A stretch of DNA of 64,000 bases from Alteromonas stellipolaris (lineage in GTDB: Bacteria > Pseudomonadota > Gammaproteobacteria > Enterobacterales > Alteromonadaceae). The position numbers and the translations under genes are program-made. This document shows, in pieces, positions 26,339 to 36,519 of the stretch. Each line of letters opens with the position of its first letter. The stretch's first letter is position 1. The stretch lies in the NCBI RefSeq assembly GCF_001562115.1, contig NZ_CP013926.1:1302001-1366000 (forward strand), in the 5' to 3' direction. The notes beneath the pieces were generated by a model. That model did no database searches. It saw nothing but the letters and a program-made list of their open reading frames with translations, and was not told the origin of the DNA.

Positions 26339-27020
26339 CTATACCCTTTAACTGATAGCCAATATTGCTGATTGTGTGGAGGATAGGTTTTCCCGTTACT
26401 TGTTCAGTTGCTTTTCTTAGCGCATAAATGTGTGATTTCAGCGCATTGCTTTCAGGGGGATCATTACCCCAAACATGCTCAATCAATTCAGAGCGACTGA
26501 CAGGGTAAGGCATTTCACTTAATAGCTTATGTAAAAGCTTAAACCCCACCTTCGTTACTTTTATATTTTCACTACTCCACAACACCTCAAACGACCTAGT
26601 GTCGAGAGATAACGCCCCATGGGAAACCACAGTATTTTGATGCAACTCAGACCTTCTTGACATCGCTTCGCATCGCAAAACCAGTTCTCTTAAATCAAAA
26701 GGCTTAGTAAGATAATCATCAGCACCTTTTCTAAAGCCTTTGACTTTATCCTCAAAAGCATCCCTAGCAGTAAGCATCAATATTGGTATGTTGGCGCTAG
26801 CGTGACGCTTAACGTCTTCACATACTCGTAAGCCGTCAGTGTCAGGTAAATTTAAGTCTAAAATAACAACGTCGAACGTATGCTCTAATGCTAATTTTAC
26901 TCCTAACTTACCGGTTGACGCATAATCTACGTCCCACTCATGACTTTGAAAAAAAGTGATAATTTGATTCGCTATTGCTTGGTTGTCTTCAACAAGAAGC
27001 ACGCGCAATTTACGCTTCAT
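26331..27020 (-). CDS. OmpR-family response regulator
   Basis: A 229-residue regulator. The receiver has acidic VEDNQ near residue 10, phosphoacceptor Asp in VVILDLNLPDTDG near 53, and KPFDL near 102. The C-terminal winged helix ends with GYQLKG and includes VTKVGFKLLHKLL and VWGNDPPESNALKSHI. I start at the ATG at 27020, with GGGAG six bases upstream, rather than six codons earlier. The gene has a TTCACC/ATCACC repeat 89 bases upstream, so it may control itself. Confidence 0.92.
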   Translation of the reverse strand: MKRKLRVLLVEDNQAIANQIITFFQSHEWDVDYASTGKLGVKLALEHTFDVVILDLNLPDTDGLRVCEDVKRHASANIPILMLTARDAFEDKVKGFRKGADDYLTKPFDLRELVLRCEAMSRRSELHQNTVVSHGALSLDTRSFEVLWSSENIKVTKVGFKLLHKLLSEMPYPVSRSELIEHVWGNDPPESNALKSHIYALRKATEQVTGKPILHTISNIGYQLKGIDD

Positions 27021-27385
27021 ACAGATCTCCCTTTGCATAAAAACTGTGATAAAGCTGATTAAGTCAGCTTTATTAATCCAAAATTGTACTAAATAGCTTA
27101 CTTATTGAAGGTGATGTGAAGGTGAAATTTACTCTTTTACAACACTTCACTCCAAATTTACTTAACAGTACTGATGATTGTTAGTTCATTCAATAAACCA
27201 AGTAACAACGCGCATCAAATAAAAAGTTACATGAAGCGAGAGAATTTATTTTAGCTCAGAGATATTAGCGTCTGCCTTAACAGCAGAAAACACAAGATTA
27301 TATTGTTTTTTAACTGTTTCTTCTAAGCACAACTCAATCTTTTACACAATATGAAGCTGTTGAACAGGTTCAGTTTAACAACCAG
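27021..27385. other. Intergenic region upstream of the response regulator
   Basis: About 365 bases holding the predicted operator at 27110-27126 and the regulator's promoter. The rest, toward the small plus-strand frame at 27386, shows nothing I can support. Confidence 0.5.
27110..27126 (-). promoter_or_regulatory. Predicted operator, response-regulator gene (autoregulation)
   Basis: TTCACC and ATCACC on the minus strand with an 11-base period, within the longer exact repeat TCACCTTC/TCACCTTC. It lies 89 bases before the regulator start. Confidence 0.5.
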
Positions 27386-27592
27386 ATGAAATTTAAATCA
27401 GCTGAGGAATTGATAGATAAGGTTAGTCGTAACTACGTAGAAATTGATAAAGTGAGCATTATTATCAGCAACTTAGAAAGTGTTAAACATCATAAAGCGT
27501 TCGCGAACGTAAAACGTCGGCAGGACGTTTACAACCTTTATAAACAAAGCCAAACTTCGTTTTTACAGCGAAGTCGGCCTTCAGTATTTTAA
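27386..27592 (+). CDS. Small hypothetical protein
   Basis: A possible 68-residue protein, basic, with an amphipathic start (KFKSAEELIDKVSRN). The frame has no clear ribosome binding site and no recognised family. Because its composition looks protein-like and the gap is otherwise empty, I list it with low confidence. It converges on the outer-membrane gene. Confidence 0.3.
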   Translation: MKFKSAEELIDKVSRNYVEIDKVSIIISNLESVKHHKAFANVKRRQDVYNLYKQSQTSFLQRSRPSVF

Positions 27593-27611
27593 TTTGAGCG
27601 TAATTACCCGA

Positions 27612-28193
27612 TTAGAATGCGTATCTTATACTCATGTTTACGATTTCTTGGTCAGAGTATTTCGTGTATTCAATGCCCCCTATAACCCCCAAAAGGTCGT
27701 ATAAAGCACCAAACCTATATGCTTTTTGGTCGGCGTCACCATCCCAATTTTGTACTTCGACACCACCAAAAACCTCTACGTTTTCGGTTAATTGATAGCG
27801 AACGTTTGTAGCGGCGCTAAAAAAATCTGTGTCAGCGCTTGCTGAATCACTATCGCGGGTGCCCGTCATATCAAAATTACCCAAACCCACTCTGTAATCA
27901 AGTGTCAGACGGGGTGAAATATTATGGATGTATCCAACCGAGAACTGCCGTTGCAATACATCAAGCTTGAACCCATCATGAGAATCTGAAGAGTCCGTAT
28001 GCTTATATTCAACAAAAAAGCCATACCCCACCTCACCACTTGCTCTGAGTTCATATCCATTCAAATTAAATGGTTCAAGATCGGCTAATTCTGTTTTTAC
28101 AAAACTCGCCTGCAGGAAACTATAAGAAGGTTGAACTGCATGTGCGAAACCGCAACACGATAAGCACAAGGTAGGGAGAATAAGTTTATACAT
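27612..28193 (-). CDS. Outer-membrane beta-barrel protein
   Basis: A 193-residue small barrel. A signal peptide (residues 1-19, cut after AHA) is followed by alternating strands and a C-terminal aromatic ending (SIRYAF), the signature recognised by the BAM complex. Length suits an eight-strand barrel of the OmpA/OmpW size. AAGGAC before the ATG supports the start. A TTCACC direct repeat 50 bases upstream matches the nearby regulator's own promoter, and it diverges from the serine hydrolase gene with a paired site. A surface channel or adhesion role is possible; the family is not identified. Confidence 0.8.
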   Translation of the reverse strand: MYKLILPTLCLSCCGFAHAVQPSYSFLQASFVKTELADLEPFNLNGYELRASGEVGYGFFVEYKHTDSSDSHDGFKLDVLQRQFSVGYIHNISPRLTLDYRVGLGNFDMTGTRDSDSASADTDFFSAATNVRYQLTENVEVFGGVEVQNWDGDADQKAYRFGALYDLLGVIGGIEYTKYSDQEIVNMSIRYAF

Positions 28194-28243
28194 GTTTGTC
28201 CTTTATAGGTTTATTTAAACGACCTAAAGGCTAGCAACTCGAT

Positions 28244-28260
28244 GGTGAATTGAAGGTGAA
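28244..28260 (-). promoter_or_regulatory. Predicted operator, outer-membrane protein gene
   Basis: Two TTCACC half-sites on the minus strand, 11 bases apart, 50 bases before the start codon; the best match to the consensus of the four sites. Confidence 0.55.
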
Positions 28261-28307
28261 AGCACTATCGGAAAAAAAAACAAGTCAAACTTTATTATCC
28301 ATATTCG

Positions 28308-28324
28308 TTCACCCTTATTTCACT
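28308..28324 (+). promoter_or_regulatory. Predicted operator, serine hydrolase gene
   Basis: TTCACC and TTCACT on the plus strand with an 11-base period, 59 bases before the serine hydrolase start. It faces the opposite way from the site at 28244, matching the divergent gene. Confidence 0.5.
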
Positions 28325-28383
28325 TTGCATATTTTAGTATTCGCTTACTAGGAAACGGTACATTACTTATGAGGCTATAAAAT

Positions 28384-29553
28384 ATGACAGGCAGAAAAAT
28401 GTTACAAAAAACGATGATCGCAAGTGTTGTATGTTTAGGTTTAGCGGCTTGCGGATCAAGTAGCAATTCAACAGAACCAACTTTACCCAGCCCACAACCT
28501 GCTCCAAACGTTGATTATCAGGAAATGCTAGAAGTGGCAGTAAATTCTGGTGTGCCCGGGGTTATAATGGCAATTGAAAGCCCAGAAATTAACTTTACTG
28601 GGGCCGCTGGGGTTGCCGATATTGACACTCAAGCACCTATGCAAACGTATCATCAAATGCCAACGGGAAGTTCAGGTAAAAAGGCCACGGCCTTATTAGT
28701 TGCTATGCTACACGAAGAAGGCATGCTGGATATGGACGACCTAATATCAACATGGTTGCCCACGACTATTTTGTCTCGTATTGAAAATAGCGAGAGCATG
28801 ACCCTTCGACAGTTATTAAACCACACTACTGGTGTTTGGGATTACTTAGATGACGGTAGTTCAGACGAATGGTTTGAAGCTATTATTGATGATCCTACAT
28901 CAGTCAAAACTGATATTTTTGCTTTGCAGTTTGCACTTGATCAGCCAGCATACTTTGCCCCTGGCGAGGCCTTTTACTATTCCAATACTGGTTATTTATT
29001 AGCAGGTCTAATTCTTGATGAGGTACTAGGCGAGCATCACCATACCGCCATGCGCGAGCGTTTATTTATAGGTTTGGGGATGAACAATACTTATTATAAT
29101 GGCCTAGAAAAGGACAAGGGCAGCATTATTTCGGGGTACGCAGAATTTGATGATGAAATTGAAAATACGAAATTCATTTACGAAAACATCGGTGTTGCTG
29201 ATGCACCATTAGTGTCTACAGTGGAAGATATGTCACTTTTATTGCGAGCCATCGTGAGTGAAAACTCGCCCCTTGATTCCGCAATAACGGAACATTTGCT
29301 TGCCAGTGATCGTCTTGTTCAAGTTAACAGTGAAACGCAATACGGCTTGGGGATATTTTATCAAAACATTAATGGTAAAGACGTGTATCATCATGGCGGC
29401 GGCGATCCTGGTTATATTACCGAAAACTATTATGTCGCAGACAGCGATCTCACATTAACCGTATTTTTTAACTGCAGTGGCTATGAAGATTGCCAAGCTC
29501 CAGCTGCAAACTTTATGAATAGTGTACTTGAAACTATTTTCGAGGATAACTAG
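28384..29553 (+). CDS. Beta-lactamase-family serine hydrolase lipoprotein
   Basis: A 389-residue protein of the class C beta-lactamase / D-Ala-D-Ala carboxypeptidase fold. The signal peptide ends in a lipobox (LGLAACGSSS, Cys near residue 23), so it is a lipoprotein. Active-site motifs are visible: SxxK as SSGK near 98, YxN as YSN near 200, and HxG as HHGGG near 338. The family includes carboxypeptidases, esterases and peptidases as well as beta-lactamases, so resistance should not be assumed. GAGG precedes the ATG. It diverges from the outer-membrane protein gene and shares the predicted operator type. Confidence 0.85.
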   Translation: MTGRKMLQKTMIASVVCLGLAACGSSSNSTEPTLPSPQPAPNVDYQEMLEVAVNSGVPGVIMAIESPEINFTGAAGVADIDTQAPMQTYHQMPTGSSGKKATALLVAMLHEEGMLDMDDLISTWLPTTILSRIENSESMTLRQLLNHTTGVWDYLDDGSSDEWFEAIIDDPTSVKTDIFALQFALDQPAYFAPGEAFYYSNTGYLLAGLILDEVLGEHHHTAMRERLFIGLGMNNTYYNGLEKDKGSIISGYAEFDDEIENTKFIYENIGVADAPLVSTVEDMSLLLRAIVSENSPLDSAITEHLLASDRLVQVNSETQYGLGIFYQNINGKDVYHHGGGDPGYITENYYVADSDLTLTVFFNCSGYEDCQAPAANFMNSVLETIFEDN

Positions 29554-29623
29554 AAAGGCTAGCTAGCCTTTCATCGAAGGCTGGGGCTCCCCCGCGTTGC
29601 CACATCAGTCTTTCTTTTACCCA

Positions 29624-29650
29624 TAAAAAAACCCGCAACAATGTGCGGGT
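29624..29650 (-). terminator. Intrinsic terminator of tRNA-Ser-like cassette C
   Basis: ACCCGCA/TGCGGGT hairpin with a six-base loop and a run of seven T on the minus strand, the same as in cassettes A and B. Its 5' arm overlaps the tRNA acceptor 3' strand. Confidence 0.8.
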
Positions 29651-29735
29651 GAGGGAGGGATTCGAACCCCCGGAAGGTTTGACCCTTCGCCTGATTTCAA
29701 GTCAGGTGCATTAAACCGAGCTCTGCCACCTCTCC
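29644..29735 (-). tRNA. tRNA-Ser(UGA)-like, copy C, nearly intact
   Basis: The best preserved of three copies. Anticodon UGA, long variable arm and T stem GGGGG/CCCTC are sound. The acceptor GGAGAGG meets CCTCACC, with one A-A mismatch at the third pair, followed by CGCA instead of G plus CCA. The 3' strand is also the 5' arm of the terminator hairpin. It may be a decayed tRNA or one needing 3' repair; automated tools may call it tRNA-Ser. I doubt it is a normal tRNA. Confidence 0.6.
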
Positions 29736-29972
29736 AAGTGCTGCGTATCATAATGATATTTTTATGACTGTAAAGTAAAAATTAAAAAAAACAGGTTAAG
29801 TGATGGCATTTCAGACAATTAGTGCGCTAATTGCGCGGTTGACACGTAATTCATACTTACTAACACTATTTTCATTTGAAACTACTTGAAAATGGGAACT
29901 AAAACCCATACAACATACACTAATAGTTAGTTTACCATTTTGGTTAAAGACATAGTCCTTTTGGAGGAAACA

Positions 29973-30638
29973 ATGGATCAACGTTCGATGTATTCAAGTG
30001 CATCTCAACCATCAGTGTTGCAAACAAACAAGGTTTTGCGCAACACCTATATGCTGCTTGCGATGACACTAGCGTTCAGTGCGGTTTGTGCTGGTGTTGC
30101 CATGGCTGTAGGTATTTCCCCTATGATGTCATTAGGCATGACCATTGGTGCATTCATCACTTTATTTGTTGTACAAAAGAAAGCTGAATCAGCTTCAGGT
30201 ATTTATTGGGTATTCTTGTTCACCGGTTTAATGGGTGCTTCATTAGGTTACACGCTTAACTTTTACTTAGGTGTAGCGGGCCCAGGCTTAATCATGGAAG
30301 CGTTAGGTGCTACTGCGTTAGTATTCTTCGCCCTTTCTGGTTATGCACTTACCACCAAAAAAGACTTCTCATTTATGGGTGGCTTCTTGGTAGTAGGCTT
30401 AGTTGTAGTGATTGTAGCGGCCATCGCGAATATGTTTTTCGCAGTACCTGCGGTAAGCTTGGCAATTAGCGCAGCTATCGTGTTTATTATGTCTGGTTTC
30501 ATCTTGTTTGATACAAGCCGTATCATCAACGGTGGCGAGACGAATTACATCCGCGCAACAGTTTCTTTGTATTTGAACATTTATAACTTGTTCACGTCTA
30601 TGCTTCACCTTTTAGGTGCATTTGGCGGCGACGACTAA
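29973..30638 (+). CDS. yccA: Bax inhibitor-1 / YccA family membrane protein
   Basis: A 221-residue inner-membrane protein with seven hydrophobic segments, of the BI-1 family. YccA in E. coli is a substrate and modulator of the FtsH protease. I start at ATG 29973, which follows a perfect GGAGG. The frame extends 11 codons upstream without support. Residues such as FDTSRIINGGETNYIRA near the C-terminus are characteristic. It precedes the tus genes, as yccA neighbours tusE in E. coli, and is followed by a strong terminator. Confidence 0.92.
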   Translation: MDQRSMYSSASQPSVLQTNKVLRNTYMLLAMTLAFSAVCAGVAMAVGISPMMSLGMTIGAFITLFVVQKKAESASGIYWVFLFTGLMGASLGYTLNFYLGVAGPGLIMEALGATALVFFALSGYALTTKKDFSFMGGFLVVGLVVVIVAAIANMFFAVPAVSLAISAAIVFIMSGFILFDTSRIINGGETNYIRATVSLYLNIYNLFTSMLHLLGAFGGDD

Positions 30639-30660
30639 GTTTAACGTTAGCGTAAAAGAA

Positions 30661-30687
30661 GACACCCCGTTACTGGGGTGTTTTTGT
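30661..30687 (+). terminator. Intrinsic terminator after yccA
   Basis: ACACCCCGTTACTGGGGTGT forms a stable hairpin followed by TTTTTG, 23 bases after the yccA stop. Confidence 0.85.
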
Positions 30688-30752
30688 TTCTACAGCGCAG
30701 TTTTTATTGCTAGGTTTAACATTAGTTTTATCACTAACCATATTTTAGAGTA

Positions 30753-31142
30753 ATGGCACACTATTCAATTTTAGTAACAAGCTCCCCTTACGAAGGTCAA
30801 CATGCACAGCGTGCGGTTGCCTTTATCAAAAGTGCAATTTCACAAGGGCATACTGTAAATAACATCTTCTTTTATGGTCAAGGTGTGCACCATGCTAATG
30901 GCTTCATGGTAGAAGTGGGTGATGAATTCTATCCACTTAAAGCATGGCAAGCGCTCAAAAACGAGCATAATATTTCCTTACTGCTTTGTATTACTGCCGC
31001 GATTAAACGCGGAGTCATTGGCGAGCAGGAAGCCGCTAGCGCTGGCGTATCCGCTGCTAACGTGGCAGATGGGTTCGAACAAGCAGGTTTAGGTGAGTTT
31101 TTTACTGCGCTTCACGACTGCGATAAGGTGGTACAGTTTTAA
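30753..31142 (+). CDS. tusD: Sulfurtransferase TusD
   Basis: A 129-residue DsrE-like subunit of the TusBCD complex, which relays persulfide sulfur from TusA to TusE for 2-thiolation of tRNA wobble uridine by MnmA. The active Cys is in LLLCITAAIKRG near residue 78. The stop overlaps the tusC start by one base (TAATG), so the three genes are coupled. Confidence 0.93.
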   Translation: MAHYSILVTSSPYEGQHAQRAVAFIKSAISQGHTVNNIFFYGQGVHHANGFMVEVGDEFYPLKAWQALKNEHNISLLLCITAAIKRGVIGEQEAASAGVSAANVADGFEQAGLGEFFTALHDCDKVVQF

Positions 31143-31504
31143 TGGCTACTTTACTCATTCGATTTACTCAAGCTCCTTATCAATCTAGCGCCAGTCAAGA
31201 TGGGTTAGACTTTGCACTAGCTGCCACCAACTATGGCCATGAGGTTATTGTGTTGTTCGAACATCAAGGTGTGTTGCAGCTCAATAAGACTGAATCTGTG
31301 CGTGGAACAAAAAACCACAGCAAGCGGTTAGGTTCCCTACCCTTTTTCGATATTGAAGAATGTTACGTTTGCGAAGAAAGTTTAAAACTGTCGCTTCTAA
31401 ATAACGACAAACATGAATTAATAGCGCAATTAGACGCCTCACTATTATCAATTGATGAAAAGCTTGCACTGAGTGAGCGCGTTGACCACGTGGTGACCTT
31501 CTAA
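31142..31504 (+). CDS. tusC: Sulfurtransferase complex subunit TusC
   Basis: A 120-residue DsrF-like subunit. It begins LLIRFTQAPYQSSASQDGLDFALAAT, and the LDFALAA element is typical of the family. It has a one-base overlap with both tusD and tusB. It is structural within the TusBCD hexamer rather than the main sulfur carrier. Confidence 0.9.
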   Translation: MATLLIRFTQAPYQSSASQDGLDFALAATNYGHEVIVLFEHQGVLQLNKTESVRGTKNHSKRLGSLPFFDIEECYVCEESLKLSLLNNDKHELIAQLDASLLSIDEKLALSERVDHVVTF

Positions 31505-31863
31505 TGCTCTTTATTGTAAAATCTTATCCGTTAAAGGCTGTAGCCATTAAAACCCTTCAGCAGGCGTTTAGAAGAGCTGATTCTGACCAAGCGCTAGTTT
31601 TGATAGACGACGGTGTGTATTACGCCCAACAGACTGACGGCGATTTAGTGAACATAATAGATGCAAGTGAAAATTTGCGCAGGTCAGCAACTAATATGTT
31701 TGCTTTACAAGAAGATATGGCGCTACGCGGTATAAGCGATAGTGTGAGTAAAAAGCTTGACCATGATGCAAGTAGTGAACACGATACTTCTTCTATTACA
31801 CCAGTATCGTTGGATGCGTTTGTAGCACTGACTGATACTTTTTATCCTATTGTGTACTTATAG
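31504..31863 (+). CDS. tusB: Sulfurtransferase complex subunit TusB
   Basis: A 119-residue DsrH-like protein, longer than the ~95 residues of E. coli TusB because of an extra Asp/Ser/His-rich stretch near 80-100 (KKLDHDASSEHDTSS). The family core VLIDDGVYYA is present near residue 35. The start overlaps the tusC stop. About 190 bases of plain spacer precede tusE. Confidence 0.85.
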   Translation: MLFIVKSYPLKAVAIKTLQQAFRRADSDQALVLIDDGVYYAQQTDGDLVNIIDASENLRRSATNMFALQEDMALRGISDSVSKKLDHDASSEHDTSSITPVSLDAFVALTDTFYPIVYL

Positions 31864-32053
31864 ATGGACTTATAATTGATTTCTAAGGCCGTTGTTCTAA
31901 GCAAATCAGCTAGGCTGTTACCATACGCTATTTACTTAGCTAGTTATCTTCTAACGTCTAGGTTTTCACCTGTAAAGCATTTGCGCCTATACAGCTGCAA
32001 CACCTAACATCGACATTCACAATACTCAATGCGTCAATTACAGAGCTTTATTA

Positions 32054-32401
32054 ATGACCCAAGAACAGTTTCATTTTGAATTTAACGGCACAGACATTCC
32101 TACTGACAAAGCAGGCTATCTGCTTGATCACACTTTGTGGAATGAAGATATGGTGCCAACACTAGCTGCAAACGAAAACATTACGCTTAGTGAGCCTCAT
32201 TGGGAAGTTATTCGGTTTGTACGTCATTTCTATGAAGAGTTTGAAACTAGCCCTGCTATTCGCGCTCTGGTTAAAGCAATGGCCGCTAAATATGGACCAG
32301 AGAAAGGTAACAGTCGTTATTTGCAACGGTTGTTCCCTAAAGGGCCAGCTAAGCAAGCCACCAAACTTGCTGGGTTGCCAAAGCCGGCTAAATGCCTGTA
32401 A
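32054..32401 (+). CDS. tusE: Sulfur relay protein TusE (DsrC-like)
   Basis: A 115-residue carrier that takes sulfur from TusBCD to MnmA. The family C-terminus is clear: [20 protein letters not shown] then LPKPAKCL, with the reactive Cys next to last. The N-terminal [14 protein letters not shown] also fits. Unusually it is separated from tusDCB by a short gap but on the same strand. Confidence 0.93.
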   Translation: MTQEQFHFEFNGTDIPTDKAGYLLDHTLWNEDMVPTLAANENITLSEPHWEVIRFVRHFYEEFETSPAIRALVKAMAAKYGPEKGNSRYLQRLFPKGPAKQATKLAGLPKPAKCL

Positions 32402-32461
32402 AACCTATTTCAGTAAGAGCACGTGCTTAGGCACTAATTAAGACCTAATGAGGAGCTGTAC

Positions 32462-33280
32462 ATGGATCTTATCTTTTTCGATTTAGACGGGACGCTATTA
32501 AACAGCGAATCGCAAATATCAAACTACACCCGCGAAACGTTAGCCCTGCTCCAACAAAACGGCATTGCATATACAGTGGCAACTGGCAGAACCATGCTGT
32601 CAGCTAACAGCATTATTGCAGAAGATAACTTTCTTCTACCCCATATTTACAACAACGGTGTGGCTATATGGGATCCCACTGCCAATTCATTAACCCTTGA
32701 AAATCTAGTTAATGGTAATGAACTCGAATTCATCATTAATCTTGCCCATCAAAATGATATCACGCCTTTTGTTAATGTGATTGAAGGCACGTCTCATATT
32801 GTTCATCACCCAGCACCGAAACACCCAATAGAACAAAATTTATTAGATAAGTATTTTAAGAAAACTAACGCAGTACTTCGCCCGTTAAGCCAGCTTTCCC
32901 TTTCAGCTAAAATAACCAACATCAGTATGATTGGTGACAATACAAGGGTTAGAAATATGTACAAAACAATCAACGAAGTTGAAAACCTTATTGCGTATTC
33001 AGGGCCAGCAATTGAAGGGCAATCTTTTAGCTGGATGGATATTCACCACCGTGCGGCCAGCAAAGGCAGTGCGGTTATGAATTTGAAACAGAAACTTGGC
33101 GCGACCAATGTTATTTGTTTTGGCGACAGCGACAACGATTTAAGCATGTTCGAATTAGCAAACGAATGTTACGCCCCCGACAACGCTAAGCCGGTTATCA
33201 AAAGCGCGGCCAGTGAAGTGATTGGGCATCATAATGAAGATGGTGTAGCACGCTTTCTGAGGCAGCGATTTTCACTGTAA
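32462..33280 (+). CDS. Cof-type HAD-IIB phosphatase
   Basis: A 272-residue hydrolase with HAD motif I FFDLDGTLLN (nucleophile Asp near residue 8), motif II VATGRT, the lysine before motif IV (ASKGSAV) and motif IV CFGDSDNDLSMFE near 220. The large cap domain between motifs II and III places it in subclass IIB with YidA/Cof-type sugar and cofactor phosphatases. Exact substrate unknown. GAGGAG lies seven bases before the ATG. Confidence 0.88.
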   Translation: MDLIFFDLDGTLLNSESQISNYTRETLALLQQNGIAYTVATGRTMLSANSIIAEDNFLLPHIYNNGVAIWDPTANSLTLENLVNGNELEFIINLAHQNDITPFVNVIEGTSHIVHHPAPKHPIEQNLLDKYFKKTNAVLRPLSQLSLSAKITNISMIGDNTRVRNMYKTINEVENLIAYSGPAIEGQSFSWMDIHHRAASKGSAVMNLKQKLGATNVICFGDSDNDLSMFELANECYAPDNAKPVIKSAASEVIGHHNEDGVARFLRQRFSL

Positions 33281-33482
33281 GTCACAAGCAAGCGACAAAC
33301 ACTAAACGCTCTGCTTTTTGCTGCTAGGCATTTACCATTTACTAATAGATATAGGCCAATAGAGAGTTAGTTTTTCCCCACATACAAATAAGCTCGCAGA
33401 TTCAACATCTACGAGCTTATCATCAGCAACTAAATACGTAATGTAAGTCCAGCGCTAGATTTGTAATAAATTAGCTTGAGAG

Positions 33483-34781
<1,299 letters not shown>

Positions 34782-34785
34782 CTAC

Positions 34786-35178
34786 TTATCCTTTCATGAG
34801 TTCAATAGCCAGCCAACCTGCTAATAAGCAAGCGCCGACGTTGAGGAATATATTAGCAATGGCTTTTAACCACAGCTCGTTTTCTAATAATGTGAGCGTT
34901 TCCACAGAGAATGTTGAAAATGTGGTAAACGCGCCTAACAGCCCTACCCCAATTAATGCTCGGTAAGGAGAGTCAGTTAATTCGTTGCGCTCAATAAAGC
35001 CATACAGGGTAACTAAGGCAAATGAACCAACAACGTTAACCGCTAGTGTACCAAAGGGCATATTTTTTCCAAACCAAGAATCTATGGTTGTGGTACAAAA
35101 ATAACGCAAGCAAGCCCCAACTGCACCGCCTGCTGCAATATAGCAGTATAAAATAACGCCTTGAGGCACAATGTTCAC
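34786..35178 (-). CDS. crcB: Fluoride exporter CrcB/FluC
   Basis: A 130-residue, four-helix membrane protein of dual-topology fluoride channels. The family elements [11 protein letters not shown] near residue 17, the conserved Asn in AVNVVGSF near 45, and [13 protein letters not shown] near 80 are present. The ATG overlaps the rarA stop by four bases, so it is co-translated. I see no fluoride riboswitch, which would not be expected inside an operon. Confidence 0.93.
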   Translation of the reverse strand: MNIVPQGVILYCYIAAGGAVGACLRYFCTTTIDSWFGKNMPFGTLAVNVVGSFALVTLYGFIERNELTDSPYRALIGVGLLGAFTTFSTFSVETLTLLENELWLKAIANIFLNVGACLLAGWLAIELMKG

Positions 35179-36509
35179 CGTTTTTGATTATTACGCGCAC
35201 TCTGCGCGTGTTCATTGAGATTATCTAAATAGTCACGTTTTGCCTTAAGCGCTTTTTCTAACCCACGTTCGTTAGGCTCGTATAAGCGAGTACCTGCAAT
35301 GCTATCAGGCAAATACACTTCACCTGCCGCGAAAGCATTTGCTTCGTTATGCGCATACCGATAACCATCACCATGACCTAAGTCTTTCATTAATTCAGTG
35401 GGGGCGTTACGTAAATGCATGGGCACAGGTGCATCTGATGTTTGTCTTGCTAATGCTTTTGCTTGACTAAACGCCATATAAACAGCATTACTTTTTGCCG
35501 CCAATGCACAATAAACAGCCGCTTGTGCAATTGCACGCTCACCTTCAGCTGGCCCAACGCGATGATAGGTATCCCACGCGTTTATGCATAACTGCATAGC
35601 TCTGGGGTCGGCATTACCAATATCTTCCGATGCAATTGCCAATAACCTTCTTGCCACATACAGCGCATCACCGCCACCGTCTAATATACGTGCGTACCAA
35701 TATAGCGCAGCATCAGGATCTGAACCCCGTACCGACTTATGAAACGCAGATATTAGGTCGTAAAATGTATCACCTTTATTGTCGTAGCTGGCAATTTTTT
35801 CGCCTACGGCTTGTTCAATATCGGCAATAGAAATAACACTGTTCTCAGTAAAGTCAGCGGCTAGCTCTAAATAAGTGAGTAACCTGCGGCCATCACCGCC
35901 ACACAAACCTAACAAGGCGTTACTAGCATCTTCCTCAATACTTAACTGTCGTGAACCTAACCCTTTTTCTTCATCGGTTAGTGCCCGTTGCATTAATTCA
36001 GCAAGTGCATCTTGTTCTAATGCTTTAAGTACGTAAACCCGTACACGAGAAAGCAGTGCGTTGTTCAATTCAAAAGAAGGGTTTTCAGTGGTTGCACCTA
36101 TGAAAGTAACAGTGCCCGACTCTACAAAAGGTAAAAAAGCGTCTTGTTGGCTTTTGTTGAACCTGTGTACTTCATCTACAAATAATAAAGTACGTTGGTT
36201 ATAGCGGGAGTTTTCTTTCGCGGTATCCATTGCCGCGCGAATATCTTTCACCCCAGAGGTTACCGCCGAAATGCGAATAACCGAGGCATTGGTATATGTG
36301 GCAATAAGCTCTGCTAAGGTTGTTTTACCCGTACCAGGTGGGCCCCATAAAATCATAGAATGGCAGTGGCCCGCTTCTAGCATTTTACGTAGCGGTTTGT
36401 TAGCGCCTAATAGGTGCGACTGGCCGGCATACTCATCTATGGTCACCGGCCGCATTTTGGCTGCTAGTGGCGCAAAAGGTTCAAGCGGTTCTTTGTTATC
36501 GTTAATCAT
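35175..36509 (-). CDS. rarA: Replication-associated recombination protein A
   Basis: A 444-residue AAA+ ATPase (MgsA/WRNIP1 family) that acts at stalled forks. Walker A is [12 protein letters not shown] near residue 54, Walker [11 protein letters not shown] near 110, sensor-1 [10 protein letters not shown] near 137, with the C-terminal tetramerisation and clamp-loader-like region after 290. It lies between lolA and crcB, with a ten-base gap after lolA. Confidence 0.96.
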   Translation of the reverse strand: MINDNKEPLEPFAPLAAKMRPVTIDEYAGQSHLLGANKPLRKMLEAGHCHSMILWGPPGTGKTTLAELIATYTNASVIRISAVTSGVKDIRAAMDTAKENSRYNQRTLLFVDEVHRFNKSQQDAFLPFVESGTVTFIGATTENPSFELNNALLSRVRVYVLKALEQDALAELMQRALTDEEKGLGSRQLSIEEDASNALLGLCGGDGRRLLTYLELAADFTENSVISIADIEQAVGEKIASYDNKGDTFYDLISAFHKSVRGSDPDAALYWYARILDGGGDALYVARRLLAIASEDIGNADPRAMQLCINAWDTYHRVGPAEGERAIAQAAVYCALAAKSNAVYMAFSQAKALARQTSDAPVPMHLRNAPTELMKDLGHGDGYRYAHNEANAFAAGEVYLPDSIAGTRLYEPNERGLEKALKAKRDYLDNLNEHAQSARNNQKR

Positions 36510-36519
36510 CTATTCTTAG

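Noticed and set aside
28384..29553. Antibiotic-resistance beta-lactamase
   Set aside because: Only the general serine-hydrolase fold motifs are visible; the family is dominated by non-resistance enzymes and this is a lipoprotein in an envelope regulon.
33389..33418. Terminator between the HAD gene and serS
   Set aside because: AAGCTCG...CGAGCTT arms pair with a mismatch but no T-run follows on either strand; not strong enough to list.
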